A stretch of DNA of 17,003 nt. Origin: Bermanella sp034110565. Lineage in GTDB: Bacteria; Pseudomonadota; Gammaproteobacteria; Pseudomonadales; Oceanobacteraceae. Below are positions 1-5,524 of this stretch, piece by piece. A program made the position numbers and the translations under genes. The notes beneath the pieces were generated by a model that made no database searches, had not been told where the DNA came from, and was given only the letters and a program-made list of their open reading frames with translations. Where the stretch lies: contig JAWUYY010000053.1 of assembly GCA_034110565.1 (NCBI GenBank), positions 1 through 17,003 on the forward strand, in the 5' to 3' direction. Every line of letters starts with the position of its first letter. Within the stretch, counting starts at the first letter, position 1.

Positions 1-134
1 GCTGCGTTGCGTATTGCATAGCCATCGGTGGACTGTTCGTTGGACGCTAGATTACTGATTTTCCCATGTGTCGTACAACCAGACACCAGAAGAACAAGGG
101 CGATGAATATAACGCTAGTTTTTATTAAATACAT
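1..134 (-). CDS. Putative lipoprotein, N-terminal fragment
   Basis: The minus strand opens with ATG at 134 and reads 44 codons without a stop to the left edge, so the rest of the gene lies outside the window. The product starts MYLIKTSV, continues with a hydrophobic stretch (about residues 8-18) and has a clear lipobox, LVSGC at residues 16-20, so Cys20 would be lipidated after signal peptidase II cleavage. The residues after it are polar, as expected for a mature lipoprotein N-terminus. No strong Shine-Dalgarno sequence precedes the ATG. It diverges from the gene starting at 369. Function cannot be inferred from this fragment. Confidence 0.7.
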   Translation of the reverse strand, partial: MYLIKTSVIFIALVLLVSGCTTHGKISNLASNEQSTDGYAIRNA

Positions 135-368
135 TAACAGGGATCAACTCTATAGAGACGCTCTTCATCGAGTATATCAATAAAACTAGACATGAATAGA
201 CTATGAAACAATCAATCGCTTATCTTGGAGCGCGAACATCAGGGGCACTTATATTAGTAGGTTTGCCTTTAGACTAAAGGATGATGCATTATTGCTCTAG
301 TCTGACTAAGACGGTTGTTAGTGTGAGAGTCTTAGTCGTCACTATGAATTTAAGGTAAGACTCAAAAT
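135..368. other. Divergent intergenic region with two inverted repeats
   Basis: This gap separates the minus-strand lipoprotein gene from the plus-strand gene at 369. It holds a perfect interrupted palindrome, CCTTTAG-A-CTAAAGG (266-280), shaped like an operator. It also holds a 9-bp perfect stem, GACTAAGAC (304-312) with GTCTTAGTC (329-337) and a 16-nt loop. The stem lacks a T-run, so it is not an obvious intrinsic terminator. No coding sequence is apparent. Confidence 0.45.
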
Positions 369-818
369 ATGAAGAAGGGCAATACTACAAAATTGATTCA
401 GTATTCCTTAATCGCCTTCATCATCTGGTTAGGAGCGGTTGAATTAGGGGACCGAGGTCTTACCCGCTATTATATGAGTGATTTTAACGATTTTAATACG
501 GCTAATCTTGTAGAGGTTAGTCGCATGAAGACTTTTACACGCAGCCAAAGCATTAATAAAAGATGCAACCTATGGGTAACCAGACCTGAAAATGGAGAAT
601 CGATGCGGGTGTTTCCATTGGACAGCTCATCTTTTTCCGCAAGTTATTGCAATAAACTTCAAATAGGCAAGATATTGAAAGTGTATACAGATAACGATTT
701 CAAGGGTTACGCGTTGATGAAAGCAGGGAAGCCAGAGTTGTTTGATAAACTTATGATTTGGTTAAGCCCGCTTATCGCATGGGTGTTTGGGCGATTCTTT
801 CTTTGGGTCAAGCCTTAA
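369..818 (+). CDS. Small membrane protein of unknown function
   Basis: A 149-residue protein with a hydrophobic N-terminal segment (about residues 10-26), a polar middle (about 27-125) with two cysteines, and a second hydrophobic segment near the C-terminus (about 128-146). This suggests two membrane spans around an extracytoplasmic or cytoplasmic loop. The start is ATG at 369; an AGG lies 13 nt upstream, which is a weak ribosome-site spacing. The stop codon lies inside CCTTAACAAAGC, which resembles the left end of an attC site, and TTAAGG (350-355) upstream of the start is complementary to it; see the findings for the eroded-cassette idea. I do not recognise a family. Confidence 0.6.
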   Translation: MKKGNTTKLIQYSLIAFIIWLGAVELGDRGLTRYYMSDFNDFNTANLVEVSRMKTFTRSQSINKRCNLWVTRPENGESMRVFPLDSSSFSASYCNKLQIGKILKVYTDNDFKGYALMKAGKPELFDKLMIWLSPLIAWVFGRFFLWVKP

Positions 819-1288
819 CAAAGCATGAAATATTACATGTATTTTAGTTGTTATCGTTAAGTGCTTGATTTGTGGTTAGCTTAGGAAGGTTTTACTTGCT
901 GTCACAATACGAGAAGTATGCCGTAGGGTGAGTTAGATTTGAACGCAGTGAAAATCGTAACCCATCAAGATTTTTAGAAACACTATATTGATGGGTTACG
1001 CTTCGCTAACCCATCCTACTTTATTGGGTTACGCTGGTGCTAGAAAGTTTGCTTGTCGTCATACTCGACGCGAGGAACGAGCAGATCGGGTATCCATTCG
1101 TATAAAAGTAGATTCGCAGTAAAAATATTGTATGGGAAAGCAGACGATTTTCATCAATAGGCTTGTTTTTTCTGTTATCAAATGTAACCCATTCTACGTT
1201 GTTGATTTGTGGTAATGATAGACTGATACTGTTTGCTGTCATTGTAAGCTTGCAGACGTTAAATACGAATAAAATTTAGAGATTGATC
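819..1288. other. Long gene-free stretch carrying a palindromic repeat
   Basis: About 470 bp between two plus-strand genes. The start (819-862) has attC-like ends without a convincing stem, the middle is the palindromic repeat at 923-1019, and the rest is AT-rich sequence. A 73-codon minus-strand frame at 1021-1242 has no ribosome site and no recognisable product. A partial third copy of the repeat core (ATTGGGTTACGC, 1023-1034) follows the main repeat. Confidence 0.5.
923..1019. repeat. 97-bp imperfect palindromic repeat (REP/MITE-like)
   Basis: The outer arms are GTAGGGTGAGTTAG (from 923) and CTAACCCATCCTAC (ending 1019), and the inner arms are CGTAACCCATCAA (956-968) and TTGATGGGTTACG (988-1000, an exact reverse complement). 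The whole unit therefore folds into one long interrupted hairpin. Similar GTAGGGTGGGTTAG/CTAACCCATCCTAC palindromes are common dispersed non-coding elements in proteobacterial genomes. No transposase is nearby, so if mobile it would depend on one elsewhere. Confidence 0.75.
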
Positions 1289-2317
1289 ATGGATGTAACC
1301 AAGAAAAATTTAAATGATGCAGCAGAAGAAAATATAATTACGCCTCATCAAGCACAAGCCCTTTATGAATTTTTGAGTGCTCAGTCTAAAGATGTCCCAC
1401 AATTTACGTTTACCCATGTGCTTTATTATTTGGGCGGGTTTATCGCTATTGGCGCCATGACACTGTTCATGAATTTGGGCTGGGAGTTCTTTGGCGGCGC
1501 GGGCATATTATCAATATCTGTTCTTTATGCGGCGGTAGGTTTAAAAATTACAAACTCTTTGGCTAAAAAAGGCTTGTCCATTCCTGCGGGTATTTGCGCA
1601 ACCTTCGTCGTCTGTTTAACACCACTGGCCATTTATGGTTTACAACAATGGCTGGGTGTTTGGCCTGACGATAGCGTATACAGGGATTACCATCGATACG
1701 TAGAGTGGCATTGGCTATACATGGAGCTGGGCACCTTAGCCGTTGGCGCCATAGTTGCTTGGAAGTATAAATATCCTTTTTTAATCATGCCTATTGCCGT
1801 CACGCTTTGGTATATGTCAATGGACATAACAGACATGATTGCTCAAGGGGATGCAACCTGGCACTTGAGAAAACTGGTCTCCATGTATTCAGGCCTGTTA
1901 ATGATAGGCCTCGCCTTTTGGGTGGATATTCGGTCTCGTGGTAAAGCGGATTATGCGTTTTGGATTTATATTTTTGGTGTTATCGCATTTTGGGGCGGGT
2001 TATCTTTTCAAAGCTCAAGTGATGAGCTCTCAAAGTTCCTCTATTTTTGCATTAACCTGTTAATGATAGGTGTGGGAGTGTTATTGGTGCGAAGAGTGTT
2101 TGTTGTCTTTGGTGCTCTTGGTAGTTGCGGCTATCTTGGTTATTTAGCAGCGGATGTATTTGAAGATAGCTTGTTGTTTCCAATCGCATTGACGGCAATT
2201 GGGCTTGGCATTATTTATATTGGTATTCTTTGGCAAAAACACGAAAAAGCGATTACTCAAAAATCACGATTATTACTGCCTGCTGCGTTAAGAGAATTAC
2301 TGGAAGCAAAGTCGTAA
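1289..2317 (+). CDS. DUF2157-like multi-pass membrane protein
   Basis: The preferred start is ATG at 1289 (MDVTKKNL), with GAGA about 8 nt upstream; an in-frame TTG at 1283 would add only two residues. The 342-residue product has a short soluble N-terminus of about 40 residues whose pattern (helix, then ITPHQAQALYEFL) is typical of the DUF2157 N-terminal region. About ten hydrophobic segments follow and it ends with a charged tail. Such proteins sit in the inner membrane; their function is not established. No partner gene is obvious: the next gene is 77 bp downstream in the same direction. Family assignment is by overall pattern, not by a decisive motif. Confidence 0.75.
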   Translation: MDVTKKNLNDAAEENIITPHQAQALYEFLSAQSKDVPQFTFTHVLYYLGGFIAIGAMTLFMNLGWEFFGGAGILSISVLYAAVGLKITNSLAKKGLSIPAGICATFVVCLTPLAIYGLQQWLGVWPDDSVYRDYHRYVEWHWLYMELGTLAVGAIVAWKYKYPFLIMPIAVTLWYMSMDITDMIAQGDATWHLRKLVSMYSGLLMIGLAFWVDIRSRGKADYAFWIYIFGVIAFWGGLSFQSSSDELSKFLYFCINLLMIGVGVLLVRRVFVVFGALGSCGYLGYLAADVFEDSLLFPIALTAIGLGIIYIGILWQKHEKAITQKSRLLLPAALRELLEAKS

Positions 2318-2394
2318 AACATACTTTACGTTATGAATAGGATCTTCGCGGCTTGTGCTCATTACCCAAGCCTTATATAAAAGGATAAATGTAT

Positions 2395-2934
2395 ATGAAA
2401 ATAGCCGTAATCTTTATTGGCTTTTTGTTTTCAATCGCTGTTCAAGCAACCCCCGTCAGTTGTGAAGGCGCACCGAAGAAAGCCAAAATCGAATTGCCTT
2501 CACCGATTGATGAATGGGCCGTTATTTTTTGCTCCCCCAAGGGGCATGTTATGGGTGCCATAGACGGCACCTTATGGATGACGGACAAAAACACGTTATT
2601 TATGTTTAATGCCAACCCAAAACCCAGCCCATACGCCAGTCAGCATTCTTCATATTTTGAAGAAATTTCGCATCGAAAATTAGCAGGGGACTTGAAGACT
2701 AAAACCAATAAAATGCTATCAATAGCCACCTACTTTGAAGACCAAACACTTCAACCTTGGCAGCTTGATTTAAAAAGTACCAAGGGTATTTTGTATAACA
2801 TTTTCTTTTATCTAAAAGAGGACAAGGTGAAATACGTACTGGGCTGCACCAACCGTTGCCTGACATCTGTGTTATTAACACCAAAATCACTTAGTCAATT
2901 AAACGAAGAGCTAAAACCCTCGCCTAAAGAATAG
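2395..2934 (+). CDS. Exported protein of unknown function
   Basis: There are two possible starts, ATG at 2389 and ATG at 2395. AAGGA (2381-2385) is 3 nt from the first and 9 nt from the second, so 2395 is preferred. The 179-residue product starts MKIAVIFIGFLFSIAVQA, a classic Sec signal peptide with probable cleavage after AVQA, giving a mature periplasmic or secreted protein. The mature part has four cysteines (near the start SCEG, then a CSPK motif, and a CTNRC pair toward the end), which could form disulfides. I do not recognise a family. It is the last gene before the gene-free leader of the cassette array. Confidence 0.7.
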   Translation: MKIAVIFIGFLFSIAVQATPVSCEGAPKKAKIELPSPIDEWAVIFCSPKGHVMGAIDGTLWMTDKNTLFMFNANPKPSPYASQHSSYFEEISHRKLAGDLKTKTNKMLSIATYFEDQTLQPWQLDLKSTKGILYNIFFYLKEDKVKYVLGCTNRCLTSVLLTPKSLSQLNEELKPSPKE

Positions 2935-3222
2935 GTGGGTCGAGCTTTAAGCCATATAGCCTCAGAACCAATCAAACAAAGCTAAATATAAAAAAACCTT
3001 CGGAAATAAGTGAAAAGCATAAGGGCAGGCGTGTTCGTCTTTTGGATAGTACTAATATTAAGACTAGTACTTTATGCTTACTTTTACTCTGCTCTACCTG
3101 TCCAAAATCATGAGACATGAATTTAACAGCCATAATGACATTTTTGGGCATAGACGGACTAGGTAGATTTTCTTAGTGTGGGTATTACTTATTGTCACCT
3201 TTTGTATGAGAAGTAGCCGGTA

Positions 3223-3273
3223 AAAAACGTCATGGGACTGCACAATATAATGTGCCGTCATATGACGTCTTTT
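3223..3273. repeat. Large imperfect hairpin
   Basis: The arms pair as CGTCAT/ATGACG, GAC/GTC and GCACA/TGTGC around an ATATAA-type loop, with A-runs on the left and TCTTTT on the right. It also contains the perfect palindrome CGTCATATGACG (3256-3267). The left arm recurs at 3469-3490: the 22-bp units starting CGTCA and ending GCACAATATA differ at only three positions. It resembles neither a canonical attC nor a standard REP. Confidence 0.55.
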
Positions 3274-3369
3274 ATGGGAGCTGGTGTTTTTCTTTAAATA
3301 ATCAGTAAAAAGTATGAGATTTAAATACTGTTTTAAATTATAAACTTACATGGGTACAAATGTTTTGTC

Positions 3370-3460
3370 AGGGCGTAAAAAAAGGGATGCACATTTGCCA
3401 AAAACGGCTGTATCCCTCATGATTACTGGATGTTAAGAAAATGTCGGGCAAATACGCCCT
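3370..3460 (-). terminator. Minus-strand intrinsic terminator, possibly the end of a small RNA
   Basis: Read on the minus strand, AGGGATACA (3417-3409) and TGCATCCCT (3391-3383) form a nine-position stem with one mismatch, followed at once by seven T (3383-3377). This is a typical rho-independent terminator. No minus-strand gene precedes it for more than 3 kb, so it may end a short transcript starting near 3460. In such an RNA the segment ATTTGCC near the 5' end (3453-3447) would pair with GGCAAAT in the terminator loop (3399-3393), and AGGGCGT (3460-3454) with ACGCCCT just past the T-run (3376-3370). No strong promoter is seen upstream. Confidence 0.5.
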
Positions 3461-3541
3461 ATAAAACACGTCACGTGACCGCACAATATATTATTTGATT
3501 ACGCGACATAGAATAAACTGTTAGGGCTCTAAAGGACTATT

Positions 3542-4039
3542 GTGCAAGATTCTAAAAGTGAATGGATTTTTTCTCCTCATATGGTGGAAACCGCATACCA
3601 TTATTTTAAAGCAGCAAGAACTTTATACCCTATTGGTAATTTAGGGCAAGTTGCTGTAATAAACGCCGCTTTGTCCCTCGAAATTTTGTTTAAAAGCTAT
3701 AATGCTTCAGTTTCCGCAAATGCTGGGAAACTTAATGAAAAATATGATTTCCAAAAAGAAAAACTTACAAACAAACGAAATGGGCATGACTTATTTCAAC
3801 TTTATGAGCTTTTACCAAATGAGATTAAGGTAAAGTTTAATGATAGTTTTACTTTAGATATGCTTGAAAAATATAAAAATACTTTTACATCTGATAGGTA
3901 TTTCTATGAAAAGAATGCAAGCGGAGGTTACTCAACGACGCTAATTGATCTTGCTGAGAGATTTATCAAGGAAACTGTTTTGTTATACAAAGAAAAAGGT
4001 TGCGATGATTTATGGATTGTTAATTATCCAAACGTATAG
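3542..4039 (+). CDS. Cassette 1: HEPN-like protein
   Basis: The start is GTG at 3542, preceded by AAAGGA (3531-3536) at 5-nt spacing and lying 21 bp inside the cassette. The 165-residue product is soluble and probably mostly helical. It has an N-terminal helix with EWIFSPHMVETAYHYFKAA, a segment INAALSLEILFKSY (about residues 40-53) and a later NGHDLFQLYELLP motif, then a C-terminal helix. This arrangement resembles HEPN-fold families, many of which act as RNases or antitoxin-linked toxins in phage defence. The canonical RX4-6H is not clearly present; RNGHD (about 79-83) is the closest basic/His cluster, so activity is uncertain. It stops just before its attC. Confidence 0.7.
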   Translation: MQDSKSEWIFSPHMVETAYHYFKAARTLYPIGNLGQVAVINAALSLEILFKSYNASVSANAGKLNEKYDFQKEKLTNKRNGHDLFQLYELLPNEIKVKFNDSFTLDMLEKYKNTFTSDRYFYEKNASGGYSTTLIDLAERFIKETVLLYKEKGCDDLWIVNYPNV

Positions 4040-4047
4040 TCAACGAG

Positions 4048-4146
4048 CCCTAACAAGAACTTCAAACGGAAAAAATACAGTTGGCTGTTTTCACTCCGTT
4101 CAACATTTTAGCCAACTATATTTTTCCGCTTAAGTAGGCGTTATGT
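4048..4146 (+). other. attC: attC site of cassette 1
   Basis: R'' is CCCTAAC (4048-4054) and R' is GTTATGT (4140-4146), with the cut between G4140 and T4141. The stem is long and nearly perfect: CGGAAAAAATACAGTTGGCT on the left pairs with AGCCAACTATATTTTTCCG on the right. About 99 bp. Confidence 0.9.
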
Positions 4147-4553
4147 GTAATGAATTACGAAACATGATTAATATTGATGAATCACTAAAAATGTTATGCA
4201 AAGCCTATCCTGGTTTTAGGGATAAGTTTGTTCGAAATGCCGATTCATGGATAAGCAACGATGGTGAGTTTCTCTACTATATTTTGATAACAAACCTGAC
4301 ACATGTGCTTCTTGAAAATATCTCTGAAGGCAATTATGAAAATACAGGGGAGCTATTTCTTTTAGTAGAAACGCTCCTAATTGAAGGAACTGAAAACGTA
4401 ACAAATCTTATTGCTGTAGGATTTCTGGAATCATTGCAGAATCAAACAACTGTGAAGCCAAAGTATTGGGCGCCACTTCTAGGTCCAAAAGCTGTATCTT
4501 TTTGCAAGGCTCGTGATGAGCTTCAAGGCATCAAAATTGAACACTATCGGTAA
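4143..4553 (+). CDS. Cassette 2: small soluble protein of unknown function
   Basis: The longest frame starts with ATG at 4143, which lies within the R' box of the preceding attC, only two bases into the cassette. An in-frame ATG at 4164 (MINIDESL) is the other candidate; neither has a good ribosome site, though AGTAGG at the end of the previous cassette is close to 4143. The product is 136 residues (or 129), acidic and soluble, probably all-helical, without signal peptide or membrane segment. Its length and pattern (LLVETLLIEGTENVTNLIAV, then VGFLESLQN and a C-terminal LGPKAVSFCKARDE) recall small bacterial hypothetical proteins sometimes found as immunity-type proteins, but I cannot assign it to a family with confidence. 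Confidence 0.75.
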   Translation: MCNELRNMINIDESLKMLCKAYPGFRDKFVRNADSWISNDGEFLYYILITNLTHVLLENISEGNYENTGELFLLVETLLIEGTENVTNLIAVGFLESLQNQTTVKPKYWAPLLGPKAVSFCKARDELQGIKIEHYR

Positions 4554-4556
4554 ATC

Positions 4557-4631
4557 ACATAACAAAGCCAGCCAATTCGCCAGCAAGCTGGCTGGACTCG
4601 TTTCACTCACCATTGCTGGCAGGCGTTATGT
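4557..4631 (+). other. attC: attC site of cassette 2
   Basis: R'' is ACATAAC (4557-4563) and R' is GTTATGT (4625-4631), with the cut after G4625. CAAAGCC follows R'' and CAGGC precedes R'. Internal complementary segments include CCAGCAA/TTGCTGG and GCCAGC/GCTGGC. About 75 bp. Confidence 0.92.
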
Positions 4632-4643
4632 GTAGGTAGTAAT

Positions 4644-4946
4644 TTGAAATTTAAGTTACCTGAACCAGGAGTTCGAGATAGGTTCTACCTAAAGGCGTTT
4701 GCATTTGTCGGTATGCCACTAGCAGGGATAGCCCTCACGATGCTATGTGGTTTTTGGTGGGCCTTGGACGAACGTGATTTATCTGGGGCTACAATTATTC
4801 TGGTTGGATTAACTGCATTTACATTTAATAACGTTCACAATGAAGGGTTCGCATACTTTAAAGATAAGATCGTTCTATATGCTTATCTACCTGTTTGGAT
4901 TATTAATGTAATAGCTTATACCTACGGCTATTTAGTTTACACATAA
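4644..4946 (+). CDS. Cassette 3: small integral membrane protein
   Basis: The start is TTG at 4644. The AGG at 4634-4636 is 7 nt upstream, and the only earlier ATG (4628) hits a stop after three codons. The 100-residue product begins with a basic, polar stretch of about 18 residues and then shows three hydrophobic segments at about 19-37, 47-64 (the weakest) and 78-98, consistent with an inner-membrane protein. The stop TAA lies inside the R'' box of its attC, a common compact arrangement in cassettes. No family or function is recognised. Confidence 0.7.
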   Translation: MKFKLPEPGVRDRFYLKAFAFVGMPLAGIALTMLCGFWWALDERDLSGATIILVGLTAFTFNNVHNEGFAYFKDKIVLYAYLPVWIINVIAYTYGYLVYT

Positions 4947-5036
4947 CAAACCAAGCCAGTTCGCCAGCGAACTGGCAGGACAAATTAACGCGCTGCGCGC
5001 TAAAAACAAATTTGCCTCTGATTAGGGGCGTTATAT
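4941..5036 (+). other. attC: attC site of cassette 3
   Basis: R'' is ACATAAC (4941-4947) and R' is GTTATAT (5030-5036), with the cut after G5030. The interior has CCAGTTCG/CGAACTGG, a GCGC-TGC-GCGC hairpin and AAATT/AATTT pairing. About 96 bp. The upstream gene's stop codon is within R''. Confidence 0.9.
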
Positions 5037-5049
5037 TGCAGGAGAGTAC

Positions 5050-5430
5050 ATGAGAAAATTTCTAGCGAGCTTGCTGATTGTTGCGGTTATGCCAGCGGCT
5101 GCAAATGACCTTTGCCAAATTGTTAATGGTTCAGTAATTATTGCGCAGGATAGTAAGAATACATATCTTGGTAAAATCACAAATAGCTTCGATAGTGAGT
5201 CCATCTTCAATGAGTTTGGAACCTATGGTAACGAATTTAGCAGTGACTCAATCTGGAATGAATTTTCAACATTTGGTAATGAATTCAATTCGCACTCTCC
5301 ATTTAACGAATTTTCATCATCGCCGCCTATGATCATTAAAAATCAAAAAGTTATAGGCTATCTGTCTACTAATGATTCTATAAAGGCATCTGTAAGCCCC
5401 AATATTCTAAAAGCAATGTGTGGCGATTGA
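5050..5430 (+). CDS. Cassette 4: exported protein with 16-residue NEF repeats
   Basis: The start is ATG at 5050, with a strong ribosome site (AGGAGAG) just upstream and inside the cassette, so it carries its own translation signal. The 126-residue product begins with a Sec signal peptide (MRKFLASLLIVAVMPAAA, cleavage near Ala18). After a short strand-like segment (NGSVIIAQDSKNTYLGKI) come two full and one partial copy of a 16-residue repeat: residues 50-65, 66-81 and 82-90, each with S-[IP]-[FW]-N-E-F and the full ones with G-N-E-F. A C-terminal segment follows. Two cysteines (22 and 124) could bond. Bacterial proteins with similar Gly/Ser/aromatic repeats are known as hypothetical; the role is unknown. 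Confidence 0.8.
   Translation: MRKFLASLLIVAVMPAAANDLCQIVNGSVIIAQDSKNTYLGKITNSFDSESIFNEFGTYGNEFSSDSIWNEFSTFGNEFNSHSPFNEFSSSPPMIIKNQKVIGYLSTNDSIKASVSPNILKAMCGD
5196..5318 (+). repeat. Degenerate 48-bp coding repeats in cassette 4
   Basis: Two full units of 48 bp and one partial unit encode the repeated motif (residues 50-65, 66-81 and 82-90). Codons have diverged while the N-E-F core is kept, which argues for selection on the protein rather than a recent DNA expansion. Confidence 0.7.
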
Positions 5431-5434
5431 TGCA

Positions 5435-5509
5435 ATATAACAAGTCAATAAACTTCGCGCCTTCGGCGCCGGACGCAGCAAAGCTTCGCCGGTTATTGAA
5501 GCGTTATAT
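5435..5509 (+). other. attC: attC site of cassette 4
   Basis: R'' is ATATAAC (5435-5441) and R' is GTTATAT (5503-5509), with the cut after G5503. CAATAA near R'' pairs with TTATTG near R', and a GGCGCC-type core lies inside. About 75 bp. Confidence 0.9.
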
Positions 5510-5524
5510 GTATAGGGAACTAAG

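Larger units (their letters stand above)
2935..3520. other. Gene-free leader left of the cassette array, rich in inverted repeats
   Basis: About 585 bp without a credible coding frame on either strand. From left to right it contains: pairing segments AAGCATAA (3015-3022)/TTATGCTT (3072-3079), TTTTGGA (3040-3046)/TCCAAAA (3101-3107) and AGTACT (3048-3053)/AGTACT (3066-3071); a large imperfect hairpin (3223-3273); a minus-strand terminator-like structure (3370-3460); and a partial second copy of the large hairpin (3463-3490). It ends at the first cassette boundary. An integron integrase and attI would normally be found here; no integrase-like frame is visible, and I cannot identify a convincing attI. 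Confidence 0.55.

Noticed and set aside
1021..1242. 73-codon minus-strand open frame
   Set aside because: No ribosome site, no recognised motif, and its 3' end abuts the palindromic repeat. It could be a gene remnant, but nothing positive supports that.
2935..3520. Decayed integron integrase or attI in the array leader
   Set aside because: No frame on either strand shows tyrosine-recombinase motifs, and the 3' end (AAACTG|TTAGGGC) is compatible with an attI or attC end but too short to call.
4048..5509. Terminators after each cassette gene
   Set aside because: The stem-loops there have attC box structure and no T-runs; they are recombination sites, although attC folds may affect transcript ends.
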